Origin: Betaproteobacteria bacterium
GTDB lineage: Bacteria > Pseudomonadota > Gammaproteobacteria > Burkholderiales > SG8-39
Direction of reading: 5' to 3'
Assembly: GCA_004298385.1 (NCBI GenBank)
Contig: SCTX01000050.1
Coordinates: forward strand, 1 to 64,000
Length of the DNA stretch: 64,000 nucleotides
Position numbers and translations under genes: made by a program. A model generated the notes under the pieces. It saw only the letters and a list, made by a program, of their open reading frames with translations. It ran no database searches and had not been told where the DNA came from. Below, in pieces: positions 37,546-47,565 of this stretch; the stretch's first letter is position 1, and each line of letters opens with the position of its first letter.

Positions 37546-38607
37546 CTAGCCGCCGTGATGCCGATAGGGCCAGATGCGGTAGGCCGCCTTGAGCGTGTTC
37601 CAACCCGTGAGCAGACCGTGTGGTTGGAACACGAGAATCGCGATGATCAGCACCCCGAGCACCGAATTGGTCGCCGGGAAGATGAACGCGCCGAAATCAC
37701 TACCGAAGCGGGCCGCGGCCGCATTGCCCAGCGCGTGCAGACTCTCCTGCAGCGCGGTGATGACGACCGTGCCGAAAATGGCGCCGAGCGGGCTGCCCAT
37801 GCCGCCGACGATCAGCATGCTGATGTACCAGATCGACAGCCAGAGCGTGAAGTGGTCGGTCGTCACGTAGCTGACTACATAGCCCAGCAGCGCGCCGGCG
37901 ACGCCGGCGAACACGGCGCCGACGAAGAACGCAACCAGCTTGTAATAGCCGATGTTGACCCCAAGCACCGAAGCCGCGATGTCGTTGTCGCGCACGGCGA
38001 TGAGCGCGCGCCCGACGCGCGTACGTTTGAGATTGAAGGCCAGCAGCGCGAACAGCAGAACGAAGGCGAGATTGAAGTAGTACAGCTCGTGCTGTTTCAA
38101 CAGCGCGTGGCCGAAGATCGACACCGGCTCGACCGCCAGTCCGCTGGAGCCGCCGAACCAGGCGCTGGGCAAGCGGGCGATGCCGATCGGAAATACGATC
38201 TGCGCCGCCACCGTCGTCAACGCCAGGTAGAACCCCTTGATGCGAAGGGCAGGCAAGCCGAACAACAGACTCGACACGCCTGCGGCGAGCGCGGCGGCGG
38301 GAAGCGTCAGCCAGAACGGCCAGCCGAGCTTGGACGCCAGGGACGCCGAGACGAAAGCACCGATGCCGACGAAGGCGGACTGGCCGATGTTGATCATCCC
38401 GGCCATGCCGACGGTGATCTGCAGTCCGAGTACCGCGATCATGGTCACGAACATCAGCGTGATCACGCCGACAAGATAGGCGCCGGCCAGCGCGGGCAAG
38501 AGCACCAGCGCGAGCACGAACAAGGCCAGCGCCAGGCGCTGCGGGCCGGTGCGCAGATAGGCCGCCTCGGCGGCGAAGTCGCGGAAGAAGACGCCGGAGG
38601 GGAGCAT
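37546..38607 (-). CDS. livM: LivM-type ABC transporter permease
   Basis: LGLQITVGMAGMINIGQSAFVGIGAF, LRIKGFYLALTTVAAQ. Confidence 0.9.
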   Translation of the reverse strand: MLPSGVFFRDFAAEAAYLRTGPQRLALALFVLALVLLPALAGAYLVGVITLMFVTMIAVLGLQITVGMAGMINIGQSAFVGIGAFVSASLASKLGWPFWLTLPAAALAAGVSSLLFGLPALRIKGFYLALTTVAAQIVFPIGIARLPSAWFGGSSGLAVEPVSIFGHALLKQHELYYFNLAFVLLFALLAFNLKRTRVGRALIAVRDNDIAASVLGVNIGYYKLVAFFVGAVFAGVAGALLGYVVSYVTTDHFTLWLSIWYISMLIVGGMGSPLGAIFGTVVITALQESLHALGNAAAARFGSDFGAFIFPATNSVLGVLIIAILVFQPHGLLTGWNTLKAAYRIWPYRHHGG

Positions 38608-38609
38608 CC

Positions 38610-39494
38610 TTATACCCTCTCGATGACTTTCCAGCCGAACAGGCCTTGTGGGCGGATCAGCATCAGCGCGATCATCACAAGGAACGGAAACACCTGCGAC
38701 ATGGCGCCGCTGGTGTGGCGATCGAGGTAGGTGGAGGCCAGCGACTCGCCCACGCCGACCAGCACGCCGGCCAGCGTGGCACCGCGAACCGACTCCATGC
38801 CACCGAGCAGGGCCACCGGCAAGGCGCGCAAGCCGATGCCGGCCACGCTCACATCCAGCGCCGCACCCGAAAGGTAAATCGCCGCCGCGAGCGCCGACAG
38901 CGACGCCCCCAGCGCCCAGGCGATGGCCGCCGAACGCCTCACCGAGATCCCCATTGACAAGGCGGTCATGTGGTCTTCGGCCACTGCCGACAGGCGCAAG
39001 CCGGCCTTGGTGTTCATGAAGAACCGGTGCAGCGCCTCGGTGACGACCAGGGTAAGCACCGCGCCGATGGTCAGCGCGAGGTTCAAGTGCAAGGGCCCGA
39101 GCTTGAAGGCGCCGGCGGGCAGCACCTGGGGAAACGGCCGCGTCTCCGGACCGAAGACCATCTGCGACGCACCGCGCAGCACGATGATCAAGGCGACGCT
39201 GGCGAGCACGATCGTGGTGGTCGGCCGGCCGATCAGCGGGCGAAACACGAGGCGCTCGATCACCAAGCCGATCAGGGCCGCGGCCAGCAGGGCGAGGCCG
39301 CTGCCGAGCAGCGTCGGCAGGCCGGCCGCGAGCGTCATCATCCAGATGGTGAAGGCCCCGGCCATCAGCACTTCACCCTGCGCCAGGTTGACGATGCGCG
39401 CGGCGCGGTAGATGACCACGAAGGACAATGCGATCAGTCCGTACAACAAACCGGTCAGAGTGCCGCTCGCCAGAGCCTGCAGAAAGCTATTCAT
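38610..39494 (-). CDS. livH: LivH-type ABC transporter permease
   Basis: GTLTGLLYGLIALSFVVIYRAARIVNLAQGE, RPQGLFGWKVIERV. Confidence 0.9.
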   Translation of the reverse strand: MNSFLQALASGTLTGLLYGLIALSFVVIYRAARIVNLAQGEVLMAGAFTIWMMTLAAGLPTLLGSGLALLAAALIGLVIERLVFRPLIGRPTTTIVLASVALIIVLRGASQMVFGPETRPFPQVLPAGAFKLGPLHLNLALTIGAVLTLVVTEALHRFFMNTKAGLRLSAVAEDHMTALSMGISVRRSAAIAWALGASLSALAAAIYLSGAALDVSVAGIGLRALPVALLGGMESVRGATLAGVLVGVGESLASTYLDRHTSGAMSQVFPFLVMIALMLIRPQGLFGWKVIERV

Positions 39495-41442
39495 GGGCGC
39501 CCGGCAGCGAATTGATGAACACCCGAGCCGCAAGCGAACCCTCGGTCCCGTCCTGATACTGGATGCGGATCCGCGCCTGGCATTCGCCGGAGGCGCCGTA
39601 CAGCGCTTCGATGATCGATGCGAAACGTTCGTCGATGACGCCGCGCCTGAGCTTGCGCGAGCGCGTCAGTTCGGAATCGTCCGGATCCAGATCCTTGGGC
39701 AGGTTCGCGAACCGCGCGACCCGCGCAGCCGGGTCCAGCAGGCGGTTGACGCTGGCCACGGCGGCCGCGACCTCGCGCCGTATCGGATCGAGCTGGCTCA
39801 TCTCGGTGAACGTGGCCGCAGCCAAACCGCGCTGCTCCGACCAACGGCGGAAAATCTCGCCATCGACGTTGATCAGCGCCGTCACGAACTCGCGGGTTTC
39901 GTCGCCGATCACGATCGCGTCGCGGATAAAGGGCGAGGCGCGCAAATGGTTCTCGATGAACTGCGGCGGAAACACGTGGCCGCCGGCCAGCCGCCGCAGG
40001 TCCTTGACACGGTCGAGAAAGACCAGGTCGCCGGCCTCGTCAAGGTGAACCGCGTCGCCGGTCCGCAGGCGGCCCTCGGCATCGAAAATATCGGCGCTGG
40101 CCGCGGCGTCGCCGAGATAACCGGCGAACACGCTGCCGCCGCGCGCCAGCAGCTCGCCGCTGTCGCTGATCGTCAACTCGATCGGCGAGTTCAGCGACGG
40201 ACAGGACGGCAGGATCTGGCCCATGGTCTCGGCCTTGAAACGGCCCTTCCAGTGCGCCGTCAGCAGCCCGGCCTCGGTCGAGCCGTACACGTTGTGCAAG
40301 GGCACGCCGAGGGCGCGAAACAGCGCGAAGATCTCGGCCGACAGCCCCGAGCCGGCGCTGAGCGCGGCGCGCGTGCGCGCCAGCCCGAGGTTGTCGCGCA
40401 GCGCGCGCAGCACCAAGCGGTCGGCGATCGCGCGTAAACTCTTCTTCACCGGCCCGGCGTCCGGCTCGACGGCGGCGGCGCCCGCCCGCAGCGCCCATCG
40501 ATACAGCGCCCGCCGCGCCGCGCCGACTTCCAACATGTGCGATTGCATGTCGGAGGACATCATCTCCCACTGGCGCGGCGCGAACAGCAGGAACTGCGGC
40601 CCGAGTTCGCGCAGGTCGTGCTTGATCGTCTCCGGCTTCTCGGCGAAATTGACGACCAGCGGCGCGAGCACGCCGAGCGCCACGCCGGTGATCTGTTCGG
40701 CCGCCCAGGCGAGCGAGATGTACGACAAGTATTCGGCGTGCGGCGGCAAGCGGAACGCCGCCATCACGCGGTAAGCGCTGTCGAGAACCTGGCGGTGGGT
40801 CATCTGCGCGCCCTTCGGACGGCCGGTGGTGCCCGAGGTGTAGCTGACCACCGCCACGTCATCCAGCCGCACCGCGCGCGCGCAGCGCTCGAATTCGTCC
40901 GGCGCCGCCGCGGCGTCGGCGCGGCCGCGTGCGACGAACTCCGGCAGGCTGAGCAGCCACGGCCGGCTGTATTCCCACAGGCCACGCGGGTCCACGTACA
41001 CCACCCATCGGAGCCGCGGCAGCCGCTCGTGAATCGCCAGCACCTTGTCGATCTGCTCCTGGTCTTCGGCGAACAGCAGACGCGCCTGCGAGTGCTCGAG
41101 CAAATACAGCAGCTCGTGCGTCGCGATGTCGGGGTAGATGCCGACGAAGCTCGCACCGCGGCAATGGGTCGCGTACTCGGCCCAGAACGCCTCGACGATG
41201 TTCTCGCTGATCATCGCGACGCGTTCGCCCGCGCGCAGGCCGAGCGCGGCCATGCCGGCGGCGAACTCGCGCACGTGCGCCAGCACCTCGCCCCAGCCGT
41301 GCTCGCGCCACACGCCGTGGCGCTTGGCGCGCATGAATACCTGCCGCGGATGGCGCGCGGCGCGCTCGAGCAACAGCGCCGGCAGCGCGCGGCCGTCGAT
41401 GGTGCGCGCATCGGTGCCCAGTTCGCCGAGCAGGCGCTTCAC
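39487..41442 (-). CDS. Long-chain-type acyl-CoA synthetase inside the Liv operon
   Basis: VVSYTSGTTGRPKGAQMTHRQ, YGSTEAGLL, RTGDAVHLDEAGDLVFLDRVKDL; GTG start overlaps the livG stop; the 915-aa ORF extends out of frame into livG. Confidence 0.88.
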   Translation of the reverse strand: MKRLLGELGTDARTIDGRALPALLLERAARHPRQVFMRAKRHGVWREHGWGEVLAHVREFAAGMAALGLRAGERVAMISENIVEAFWAEYATHCRGASFVGIYPDIATHELLYLLEHSQARLLFAEDQEQIDKVLAIHERLPRLRWVVYVDPRGLWEYSRPWLLSLPEFVARGRADAAAAPDEFERCARAVRLDDVAVVSYTSGTTGRPKGAQMTHRQVLDSAYRVMAAFRLPPHAEYLSYISLAWAAEQITGVALGVLAPLVVNFAEKPETIKHDLRELGPQFLLFAPRQWEMMSSDMQSHMLEVGAARRALYRWALRAGAAAVEPDAGPVKKSLRAIADRLVLRALRDNLGLARTRAALSAGSGLSAEIFALFRALGVPLHNVYGSTEAGLLTAHWKGRFKAETMGQILPSCPSLNSPIELTISDSGELLARGGSVFAGYLGDAAASADIFDAEGRLRTGDAVHLDEAGDLVFLDRVKDLRRLAGGHVFPPQFIENHLRASPFIRDAIVIGDETREFVTALINVDGEIFRRWSEQRGLAAATFTEMSQLDPIRREVAAAVASVNRLLDPAARVARFANLPKDLDPDDSELTRSRKLRRGVIDERFASIIEALYGASGECQARIRIQYQDGTEGSLAARVFINSLPGAHE

Positions 41443-42215
41443 GGCTCCTCCGCTCCGAGATAGGCATTGATGACGCGCGCATCGATGCGCACCTCGGCGG
41501 GCGCGCCGAGCGCGATGGCGCGGCCCCACTCCATCACCAACACCTGGTCGGAGATGTCCATTACCACCTCCATGTCGTGCTCGACCAGGATGACCGGCGT
41601 GTTGTGCGCGGCGCGGATGTCCAGCACGAAGCGCGCGAGGTCGGCCTTTTCCTCCACGCTCATGCCGGCCATCGGTTCGTCCAGCACCAGCACGCTCGGC
41701 CCGAGCGCCAGCGCCCGCCCCAAATCGACCCGCTTGCGCAGGCCGTAGCCGAGTTCCCCGACCAACGTATGGCGCAACTCCTCGAGTTCGAGGAACTCGA
41801 TAATCTCCTCGGCGCGCGCGCTGAACTCGCGTTCCTCGCGCTGCGCGCGCGGCCAGTACAGCAGCGCGTCGAGCAGCCCGGTCTTCATGCGGCAGTGGAA
41901 GCCCGCGAGAATGTTCTGCCGCACCGTCATCGACGCATACGACTGGATCCCCTGGAAGGTGCGCGCGACGCCCAACGCAGCGCGCCGGTGCGGCGCCAAA
42001 GCGGTGATGTCGCGGCCGTGGAACAGCACGCGGCCGCTGTGCGGCCGATAAACCCCAGAAAGGCAGTTGAGCAAACTGCTCTTGCCCGCGCCGTTCGGAC
42101 CGATCACGGAGAGGATCTGCCCTGCGTCGACGCGCAGCGAAACGCCGTCGAGCGCCTTGATCGCGCCGAAGGACACTTTCAGATCGACGGCTTCGAGCGC
42201 CGGCTCGACTGTCAT
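41439..42215 (-). CDS. livG: LivG-type ABC transporter ATPase
   Basis: GPNGAGKSSLLNCLSGVYRP, GLRKRVDLGRALALGPSVLVLDEPMAGM. Confidence 0.92.
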   Translation of the reverse strand: MTVEPALEAVDLKVSFGAIKALDGVSLRVDAGQILSVIGPNGAGKSSLLNCLSGVYRPHSGRVLFHGRDITALAPHRRAALGVARTFQGIQSYASMTVRQNILAGFHCRMKTGLLDALLYWPRAQREEREFSARAEEIIEFLELEELRHTLVGELGYGLRKRVDLGRALALGPSVLVLDEPMAGMSVEEKADLARFVLDIRAAHNTPVILVEHDMEVVMDISDQVLVMEWGRAIALGAPAEVRIDARVINAYLGAEEP

Positions 42216-42271
42216 TACGCGGCGCGCGGAACACGGCCGGCGAGCGGCGGAAATTCGCTGATCGAAACCAT
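42215..42271 (-). other. 18-codon leader ORF coupled to livG
   Basis: MVSISEFPPLAGRVPRAA*, strong AAGGAGGAG RBS, stop/start overlap TAATG with livG. Confidence 0.4.
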
Positions 42272-42341
42272 ATCTCCTCCTTCTCCTTGCCCGGCGCTGC
42301 GTGCTCTTGCGGCGTGTGTGCAGCGCCAGGACGAACGCGCT

Positions 42342-43127
42342 TCAGAACTTGGGCGCGCGCTTGTCCTTGAATGCGCTCATTCCTTCGCGCCAGTCGTTAC
42401 TGTCGACCAGCGCCGCCAGCGCCTCGATGCCGAAGCGCATCGCGCTGCGCTGGTCGACGTCACCGGCCAGGTGGATCGAGGCCTTGCACTGCGCCAGGGC
42501 GCGCGGGCTGTAGCGGCACAACTCCTCGGCCAGATCGAGCGCGCGCGCCATCAGCGCATCGGGCTCGGTGGCGTCGCAGAGCAGCCCCGCCCTCTCGGCT
42601 TGCTGCCAGTCGATCTGGCGCGCCAGCAGAATCCACTCGAACGCCTTGCCGCGGCCGCAGAACTTGTGCAGCTTCTGCACGCCGCCGGCGCCCGGCGTGG
42701 CGCCGAGCTTCACTTCCGGCAGGCCGATGCGGGCGGTCTTCGACATGACGCGCAAGTCGCAGGCCAGTGCCAGCTCGAAGCCGCCGCCGAGCGCATAACC
42801 GTTGATCGCCGCGATCACCGGCAGCGGCAGCGACTCGATGCGATCGAACAGCGCCGCGATCTTGGCCAGGTAGCCGTCGCGCACGTCGAAGCGATGGTCC
42901 GGCCCATGCCCCGAACCGTCGAAGTACTTCAGGTGCGCGCCGCAGCAAAAGGCGCGACCTCTGCCGGTGATGATGAGCGCCCGGGCACCGTCGACCGCAG
43001 CCCGCGCCAAGGCCGCATCGAGTTCGTCCAAGAGTTCGTGCGACAAGGTGTTCATCTCGGCGGCGCGTGTCATCGTCACGCGCGCGATGCGCGCCGCAGC
43101 CCAGTCGAATTCGGTCGCGTGTCCCAT
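42342..43127 (-). CDS. Enoyl-CoA hydratase/isomerase
   Basis: GRGRAFCCGAHLKYF, INGYALGGGFELALACDLRV, MSAFKDKRAPKF. Confidence 0.88.
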   Translation of the reverse strand: MGHATEFDWAAARIARVTMTRAAEMNTLSHELLDELDAALARAAVDGARALIITGRGRAFCCGAHLKYFDGSGHGPDHRFDVRDGYLAKIAALFDRIESLPLPVIAAINGYALGGGFELALACDLRVMSKTARIGLPEVKLGATPGAGGVQKLHKFCGRGKAFEWILLARQIDWQQAERAGLLCDATEPDALMARALDLAEELCRYSPRALAQCKASIHLAGDVDQRSAMRFGIEALAALVDSNDWREGMSAFKDKRAPKF

Positions 43128-43139
43128 GGCCGGCGCCGA

Positions 43140-44294
43140 TCAGAAGCGCACGTCGAGCCCGAGCTCGCGCGCGATGACGAGCTTCTGGATCTCGCTGGCG
43201 CCGTCGCCGATGGTGCAGACGCGGTTGTCGCGGTAGTAGCGCGACACCGCGCAGTCGTCCATGAAACCCCAGCCGCCGTGGATCTGCAGCGCCATGTCGG
43301 CGCAACGCGAACCGACGTCGGTGGCCCAGTACTTCGCCATGCCCAGTTCCTTCAGATCGGCTCGCCCGGCGTCGGCGTGCACCGCCGCCCGGTAGGTCAG
43401 CAGGCGTGCGCTATCGACCAGCACAGCCATCTCGGCGATTTTTTCCTGGATCATCTGCAACGAGCCCAGCGTGCCGCCGAAAGCCTTGCGATCCTTGGCG
43501 TATTGCAACGCGCGCTCCAGGCTTGCCTGGGCCAGGCCCAGCGAACACGCGGACAGAAACAGCCGCGCCTGCTGGTAGCCCTTATGCAGCAGATGGCGGC
43601 CGCGATGCGCCTCGCCGATGATCATGTCGGCGCCGACACGGCAGTCATCGAAGTAAAGCGGCCGCGTGTCCGAAGACTTCCAGCCCATTTTCTTGTAGCG
43701 CTCCCCCGGCGTGAAACCCGCGCTTCCGGCGGGCACCAGAAACAGCGTGAACGAGCGATGCTCGTTCTCCACGCGCGTGCTGGCCAACACCATCACGTAC
43801 GAGGTAATCACCGTGCCGGCGTTGGTGATGTAGGCCTTCTCGCCGGTGATCGCCCAGCCGCCATCAACCGCGACCGCGCGAGTGCGAAAAGCGGAAGTGT
43901 CGGAACCGGCCTGGGGTTCGGTGCCGGCGATGGCGCCGAGACATTTGCCGGTCATTATGTCCGGCAGAAAACGCTCGATCTGCGCCTCGGTGCCGAAACG
44001 CATCAGGATCAGCCCGGTCGCCATGCTGACCATCGCGGTGACGGCGAGCGACTGGTCGGCTTGCGCGAGCTGCTCGAGCGCCAGCACGGCCTCGAAGGTG
44101 CCAAGGCCCATGCCGCCGAGTTTTTCCGGAAACGGTATCGACATCACCCCGGCCTGGCCGACCTTGTGTACCAGCTCCACCGGGAACCGGCCCTCGGCGT
44201 CGAGTTGCTGCGCGACCGGCTCCACTTCGTAGCGGGCGAACTCGCGCACGGCCTCCTGGATGCGTCGCTGGTCGTCGTTAAGATCGAAGTCCAT
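43140..44294 (-). CDS. Acyl-CoA dehydrogenase
   Basis: MDFDLNDDQRRIQEAVREFARYEVEPVAQQLD, IAGTEPQAGSDTSAFRTRAV, QIHGGWGFMDDCAVSRYYRD. Confidence 0.92.
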   Translation of the reverse strand: MDFDLNDDQRRIQEAVREFARYEVEPVAQQLDAEGRFPVELVHKVGQAGVMSIPFPEKLGGMGLGTFEAVLALEQLAQADQSLAVTAMVSMATGLILMRFGTEAQIERFLPDIMTGKCLGAIAGTEPQAGSDTSAFRTRAVAVDGGWAITGEKAYITNAGTVITSYVMVLASTRVENEHRSFTLFLVPAGSAGFTPGERYKKMGWKSSDTRPLYFDDCRVGADMIIGEAHRGRHLLHKGYQQARLFLSACSLGLAQASLERALQYAKDRKAFGGTLGSLQMIQEKIAEMAVLVDSARLLTYRAAVHADAGRADLKELGMAKYWATDVGSRCADMALQIHGGWGFMDDCAVSRYYRDNRVCTIGDGASEIQKLVIARELGLDVRF

Positions 44295-44341
44295 GTTGCC
44301 CTCTTTCAGTCGCTGCGCCGCGGCCGCCAACGTACCTTGGG

Positions 44342-45022
44342 TCAGTCCGCAAACTCGGTCGATAACATCTTCGGGTCGCGCGTCAGGGCCGGCACCGGCA
44401 CGGTGGAAAGAGCGCGCTCGAGGATTTCGGTGATCGCCACCGCGATCTGGGCGCCGCTCCATTCCTCGGACGGGTCGAACCACTTTTGCACCCAGTTCAC
44501 CATCCCCATCGCGGCAAAAATCACCAGCCGCGGAGAGCACGGCACGATGCTCCCGTCGGCGATGCCGGCTTCCACCAGAGCGCGCAGCCGGCGCTCGAAC
44601 TTGTCGCGCAGGGCCACGATTCTCGTCCTTTCGGCCGGGCGCATCGCGTTCTCCTCGAGGAGCACGACCGCCGATCCATGGTTGCCGATCAGCCACACCA
44701 GGTAGTGGCGCAGCGCGAGCACCACCTTCTCGCGGCCGTTTCGGCCCTGCTGCGCGCCGCGCTCCAGCCCTTCGAGCGCCGCCTTCATCGCCAGTTCGTG
44801 GCAACGGTACAGCAGTTCCCGCTTGTTCTTCACGTAGTAGTACAACGCGGCCTTGGTGAGACCCAGGTTGCGGGCAATCTCGTCGAGCGAGGTGCCGTGG
44901 AAACCGTCCTTGCTGAAGCTGTGCGCGGCCTCGCGGTAGAGCACGTCAAGCTTGATCTGGCGGCGTTCAACGGTGCTCGGCAGAGCCGCCTTCCACACCT
45001 CGCGTTCGCGCAGCTTCATCAC
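44342..45022 (-). CDS. TetR-family transcriptional regulator
   Basis: REAAHSFSKDGFHGTSLDEIARNLGLTKAALYYYVKNKRELLYRCHELAM. Confidence 0.92.
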   Translation of the reverse strand: MMKLREREVWKAALPSTVERRQIKLDVLYREAAHSFSKDGFHGTSLDEIARNLGLTKAALYYYVKNKRELLYRCHELAMKAALEGLERGAQQGRNGREKVVLALRHYLVWLIGNHGSAVVLLEENAMRPAERTRIVALRDKFERRLRALVEAGIADGSIVPCSPRLVIFAAMGMVNWVQKWFDPSEEWSGAQIAVAITEILERALSTVPVPALTRDPKMLSTEFAD

Positions 45023-45180
45023 ATCAGACCCTGGTTGCAGGCGTAGCGGTCATCTTCATTCCATGGCTTGAGTCCACCACCGGTTACCGGGCGCGGGTTG
45101 CTTGCTTTCCGCGCAGCGCTCTCCGCGCACGGAACCGGCAGGCAATAATATTTTACCCTCGGTTTAATTGCTTGTCCATA

Positions 45181-45209
45181 TTGACAGTTATTAGACTTGC
45201 AAGTAAATT
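45181..45209 (+). promoter_or_regulatory. Sigma70-like promoter with embedded palindrome ACTTGCAAGT (45195-45204)
   Basis: TTGACA-17 bp-TAAATT in the divergent TetR/thiolase gap. Confidence 0.6.
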
Positions 45210-45266
45210 CCGGCTTTCCTCTATGCGCGGCACAGGGCAAGGCGGCGTCAAGGCCCAGGAGCGGAC

Positions 45267-46364
45267 GTGACTATCGGTATGTATGTGATTGGCGTGGCGA
45301 TGCACCCGGCGCAGGTCAAAGTGGCCGACAAGCGCCTGGAGGAAATGGTGTACGACACCGCCCGCGCCTGCCTCGACGGCGCCGGCATCGAGCGCAGGCA
45401 GCTCGATCACGTGACCATCGCCGGCTGCGACGAACTCGACGGGCGCAGCATTTCGAGCATGCTGCTCGCCGCCCCCTCGGGCGCCTATCTGAAGGACGAA
45501 CTCAAGGCGACCGACTCGGGCATGCACGGTCTCTGTCTGGAGGCCACGCGGCTCGGATCGGGCCGCTTCGATCTCGGACTGGTGGTAAGCTGGTGCAAGA
45601 CCTCGACCGCGCCGCTCGAAGACGTGATGCGGATGCGCTGCGATCCGTTCTTCACCCGGCCCATCGGGCTCAACATGAGCATCGCCGACGGCTTGCTGGC
45701 GCGGGCCAGCGCCGAGTCCATCGGCTGTACCGAGGCGCAGGCGGCCGCCGCCGCGGCGGCCTACCTGCGGCAGGCGGCACGCAACCCGCGCGGCACCCGG
45801 CCGCCGCCGGTTTCGCCCGAGCAGTTGCTCGCCTCCGCCTACGTCGCCGCACCCCTGCGCGCCGGCCACCAGGCGCCACCGACCGACGGTGCGGTGGCGC
45901 TGTTGATGGCGTCAGAGCGCTGGGTTGAGGCGAACTCGAATGTCCGCCCGCTGGCACGCATGAGCGGCATCGCCTGGCGCGTCGACAGCTACCAGCTCGG
46001 CGCCCGGCGGCTGTCGTCGCTTGACGCGGTGCGCGGCGCGTTCGCCGCCGCTGCCCGCCAGGCCGGCATCGACGACGCGGCGCCGCTCGACGTGATCGAA
46101 CTCGAGGCGCAAACCGGCTATCACGATCTGGCGCTGCGCCACGCCTTGGCCATTGCGGATTCGGTGGCCGTGTCGCCCTCCGGCGGCCCATTCGCGCAGA
46201 ATCCGTACTTCTGTACCGGCCTGGTCGGCGCGGCCGAAGCCGTGATGCAGGTGGCGAACCGCGCCGGCCCGGTGCAGGTGCCGGGCGCCAGGCGGGCCGC
46301 TGCCGTGGGGCTATGCGGATTCGCTGCGCAGAGCGCCGCGGTGGCCATTTTCGAAGGAGCATGA
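45267..46364 (+). CDS. Thiolase-fold protein without recognisable catalytic Cys/His
   Basis: ATDSGMHGLCLEATRLGSGRFD where NNCSTGS is expected; SPSGGPFAQNPYFCTG where GHPxGATG is expected. Confidence 0.82.
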   Translation: MTIGMYVIGVAMHPAQVKVADKRLEEMVYDTARACLDGAGIERRQLDHVTIAGCDELDGRSISSMLLAAPSGAYLKDELKATDSGMHGLCLEATRLGSGRFDLGLVVSWCKTSTAPLEDVMRMRCDPFFTRPIGLNMSIADGLLARASAESIGCTEAQAAAAAAAYLRQAARNPRGTRPPPVSPEQLLASAYVAAPLRAGHQAPPTDGAVALLMASERWVEANSNVRPLARMSGIAWRVDSYQLGARRLSSLDAVRGAFAAAARQAGIDDAAPLDVIELEAQTGYHDLALRHALAIADSVAVSPSGGPFAQNPYFCTGLVGAAEAVMQVANRAGPVQVPGARRAAAVGLCGFAAQSAAVAIFEGA

Positions 46365-47557
46365 TGGTGCAGCCCCAGCGTGTCGCGGTCATCGGCGTCG
46401 GCCAGACCCCATTTCGCAGCCAGCGACCGGACAAGACCTATGTCGAGCTGGCGCAGGACGCCGCCAAGGCCGCGCTCGACGATGCCGGCATGACACCCGA
46501 CGAAATCGACGCCGTGGTCTTCTCGATGGCGCCGACCCAGTTCATGGGCGTCAATGATTGCGAAAAGTGGGCCGTCGATTCGATCTGGGCCGCGGGCAAG
46601 CCTTTGCTGCGCGTGCATACCGGCGGCGCCACCGGCGGCTCGGCGCTCCAGGCCGGCTACACGCACGTTGCGAGCGGCTTGTTTCGCACCGTTCTGGTCA
46701 TCGGCGCCGACCGCGTATCGGAAACGCCGGACGCGCAGCATGTGCTGAACCTCATCTGGGACCGGTTCTACGAGCATGATTTCGCGCTCAACACGGTGAC
46801 GATGACGGCCCTGGCATCGCAGCGCCAGATGCACATGTATGGCACCACCGAGGAGCAGTTCGCGCGCGTGGTCGTGCGCGCGCGCCGCAACGCCATGCTC
46901 AACGACAATGCCCACTTGAAGGGCCACATCAGCGTTGAGGACGTGCTGAACTCGCCGCGCGTGGCCTACCCCTACCACCTGTTCGACATCTGCCCGCGCT
47001 CGGCCGGCGCGGCGGCCATGATCCTCGCCGACGGCGAGGTGACCGCGGCCCGATGCACGCGACCGGCGTTCGTCAACGGCATCGGCGCAGTCACGCAGAC
47101 CGTCTTCATGGGCGACAAGGTCGGTCCGAAGGCGGACACCGAGTACGCCGATCTCGGGGAACTGGAAATCGCGGCGCGCGATTGTTACGCCCACGCCGGC
47201 ATAACCGATCCGCGCAAGCAGATCCAGGTGGTCGAACTGTACGACCCGTTCAGTTCGATGCAGTTTCCGCAACTGGAGAGCTTGGGCTTCTGCGCGCGCG
47301 GCGAGGCCGCCCGACTCAGCGACGAAGGCGCCTTCGACATCGGCGGATCTTGGGCCGTCAGTCCTTCGGGCGGCACGCTGTGCGCCAACCCGATCGGCGT
47401 CAGCGGTCTGGTGCGCGGCATCGAAGCGGCGCTGCAAGTGATGGGCCGCGCCGGCGCCTACCAGGCCAAGGGCGTTCACATGGCCTTGGCGACGGCCATC
47501 GGCGGCTCGGCGCAGTTCTTCACCTGCACTGCCTTCGGCGACGACTACACGCGATAG
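46361..47557 (+). CDS. Thiolase-fold/SCP2-type protein without catalytic Cys/His
   Basis: VHTGGATGGSALQAG (Cys to Gly); SPSGGTLCANPIGVSG (His to Asn); ATGA overlap with the upstream gene. Confidence 0.85.
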   Translation: MMVQPQRVAVIGVGQTPFRSQRPDKTYVELAQDAAKAALDDAGMTPDEIDAVVFSMAPTQFMGVNDCEKWAVDSIWAAGKPLLRVHTGGATGGSALQAGYTHVASGLFRTVLVIGADRVSETPDAQHVLNLIWDRFYEHDFALNTVTMTALASQRQMHMYGTTEEQFARVVVRARRNAMLNDNAHLKGHISVEDVLNSPRVAYPYHLFDICPRSAGAAAMILADGEVTAARCTRPAFVNGIGAVTQTVFMGDKVGPKADTEYADLGELEIAARDCYAHAGITDPRKQIQVVELYDPFSSMQFPQLESLGFCARGEAARLSDEGAFDIGGSWAVSPSGGTLCANPIGVSGLVRGIEAALQVMGRAGAYQAKGVHMALATAIGGSAQFFTCTAFGDDYTR

Positions 47558-47565
47558 GGACCCCA

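Noticed and set aside
39487-42234. 915-aa fusion protein suggested by the ORF track
   Set aside because: The first ~260 residues are livG read out of frame; the real ligase starts at GTG 41442, overlapping the livG stop.
41577-44705. 1042-aa plus-strand ORF
   Set aside because: Antisense to livG, a crotonase, an ACAD and a TetR gene; low-complexity His/Arg/Ala/Gln-rich translation typical of a high-GC shadow ORF.
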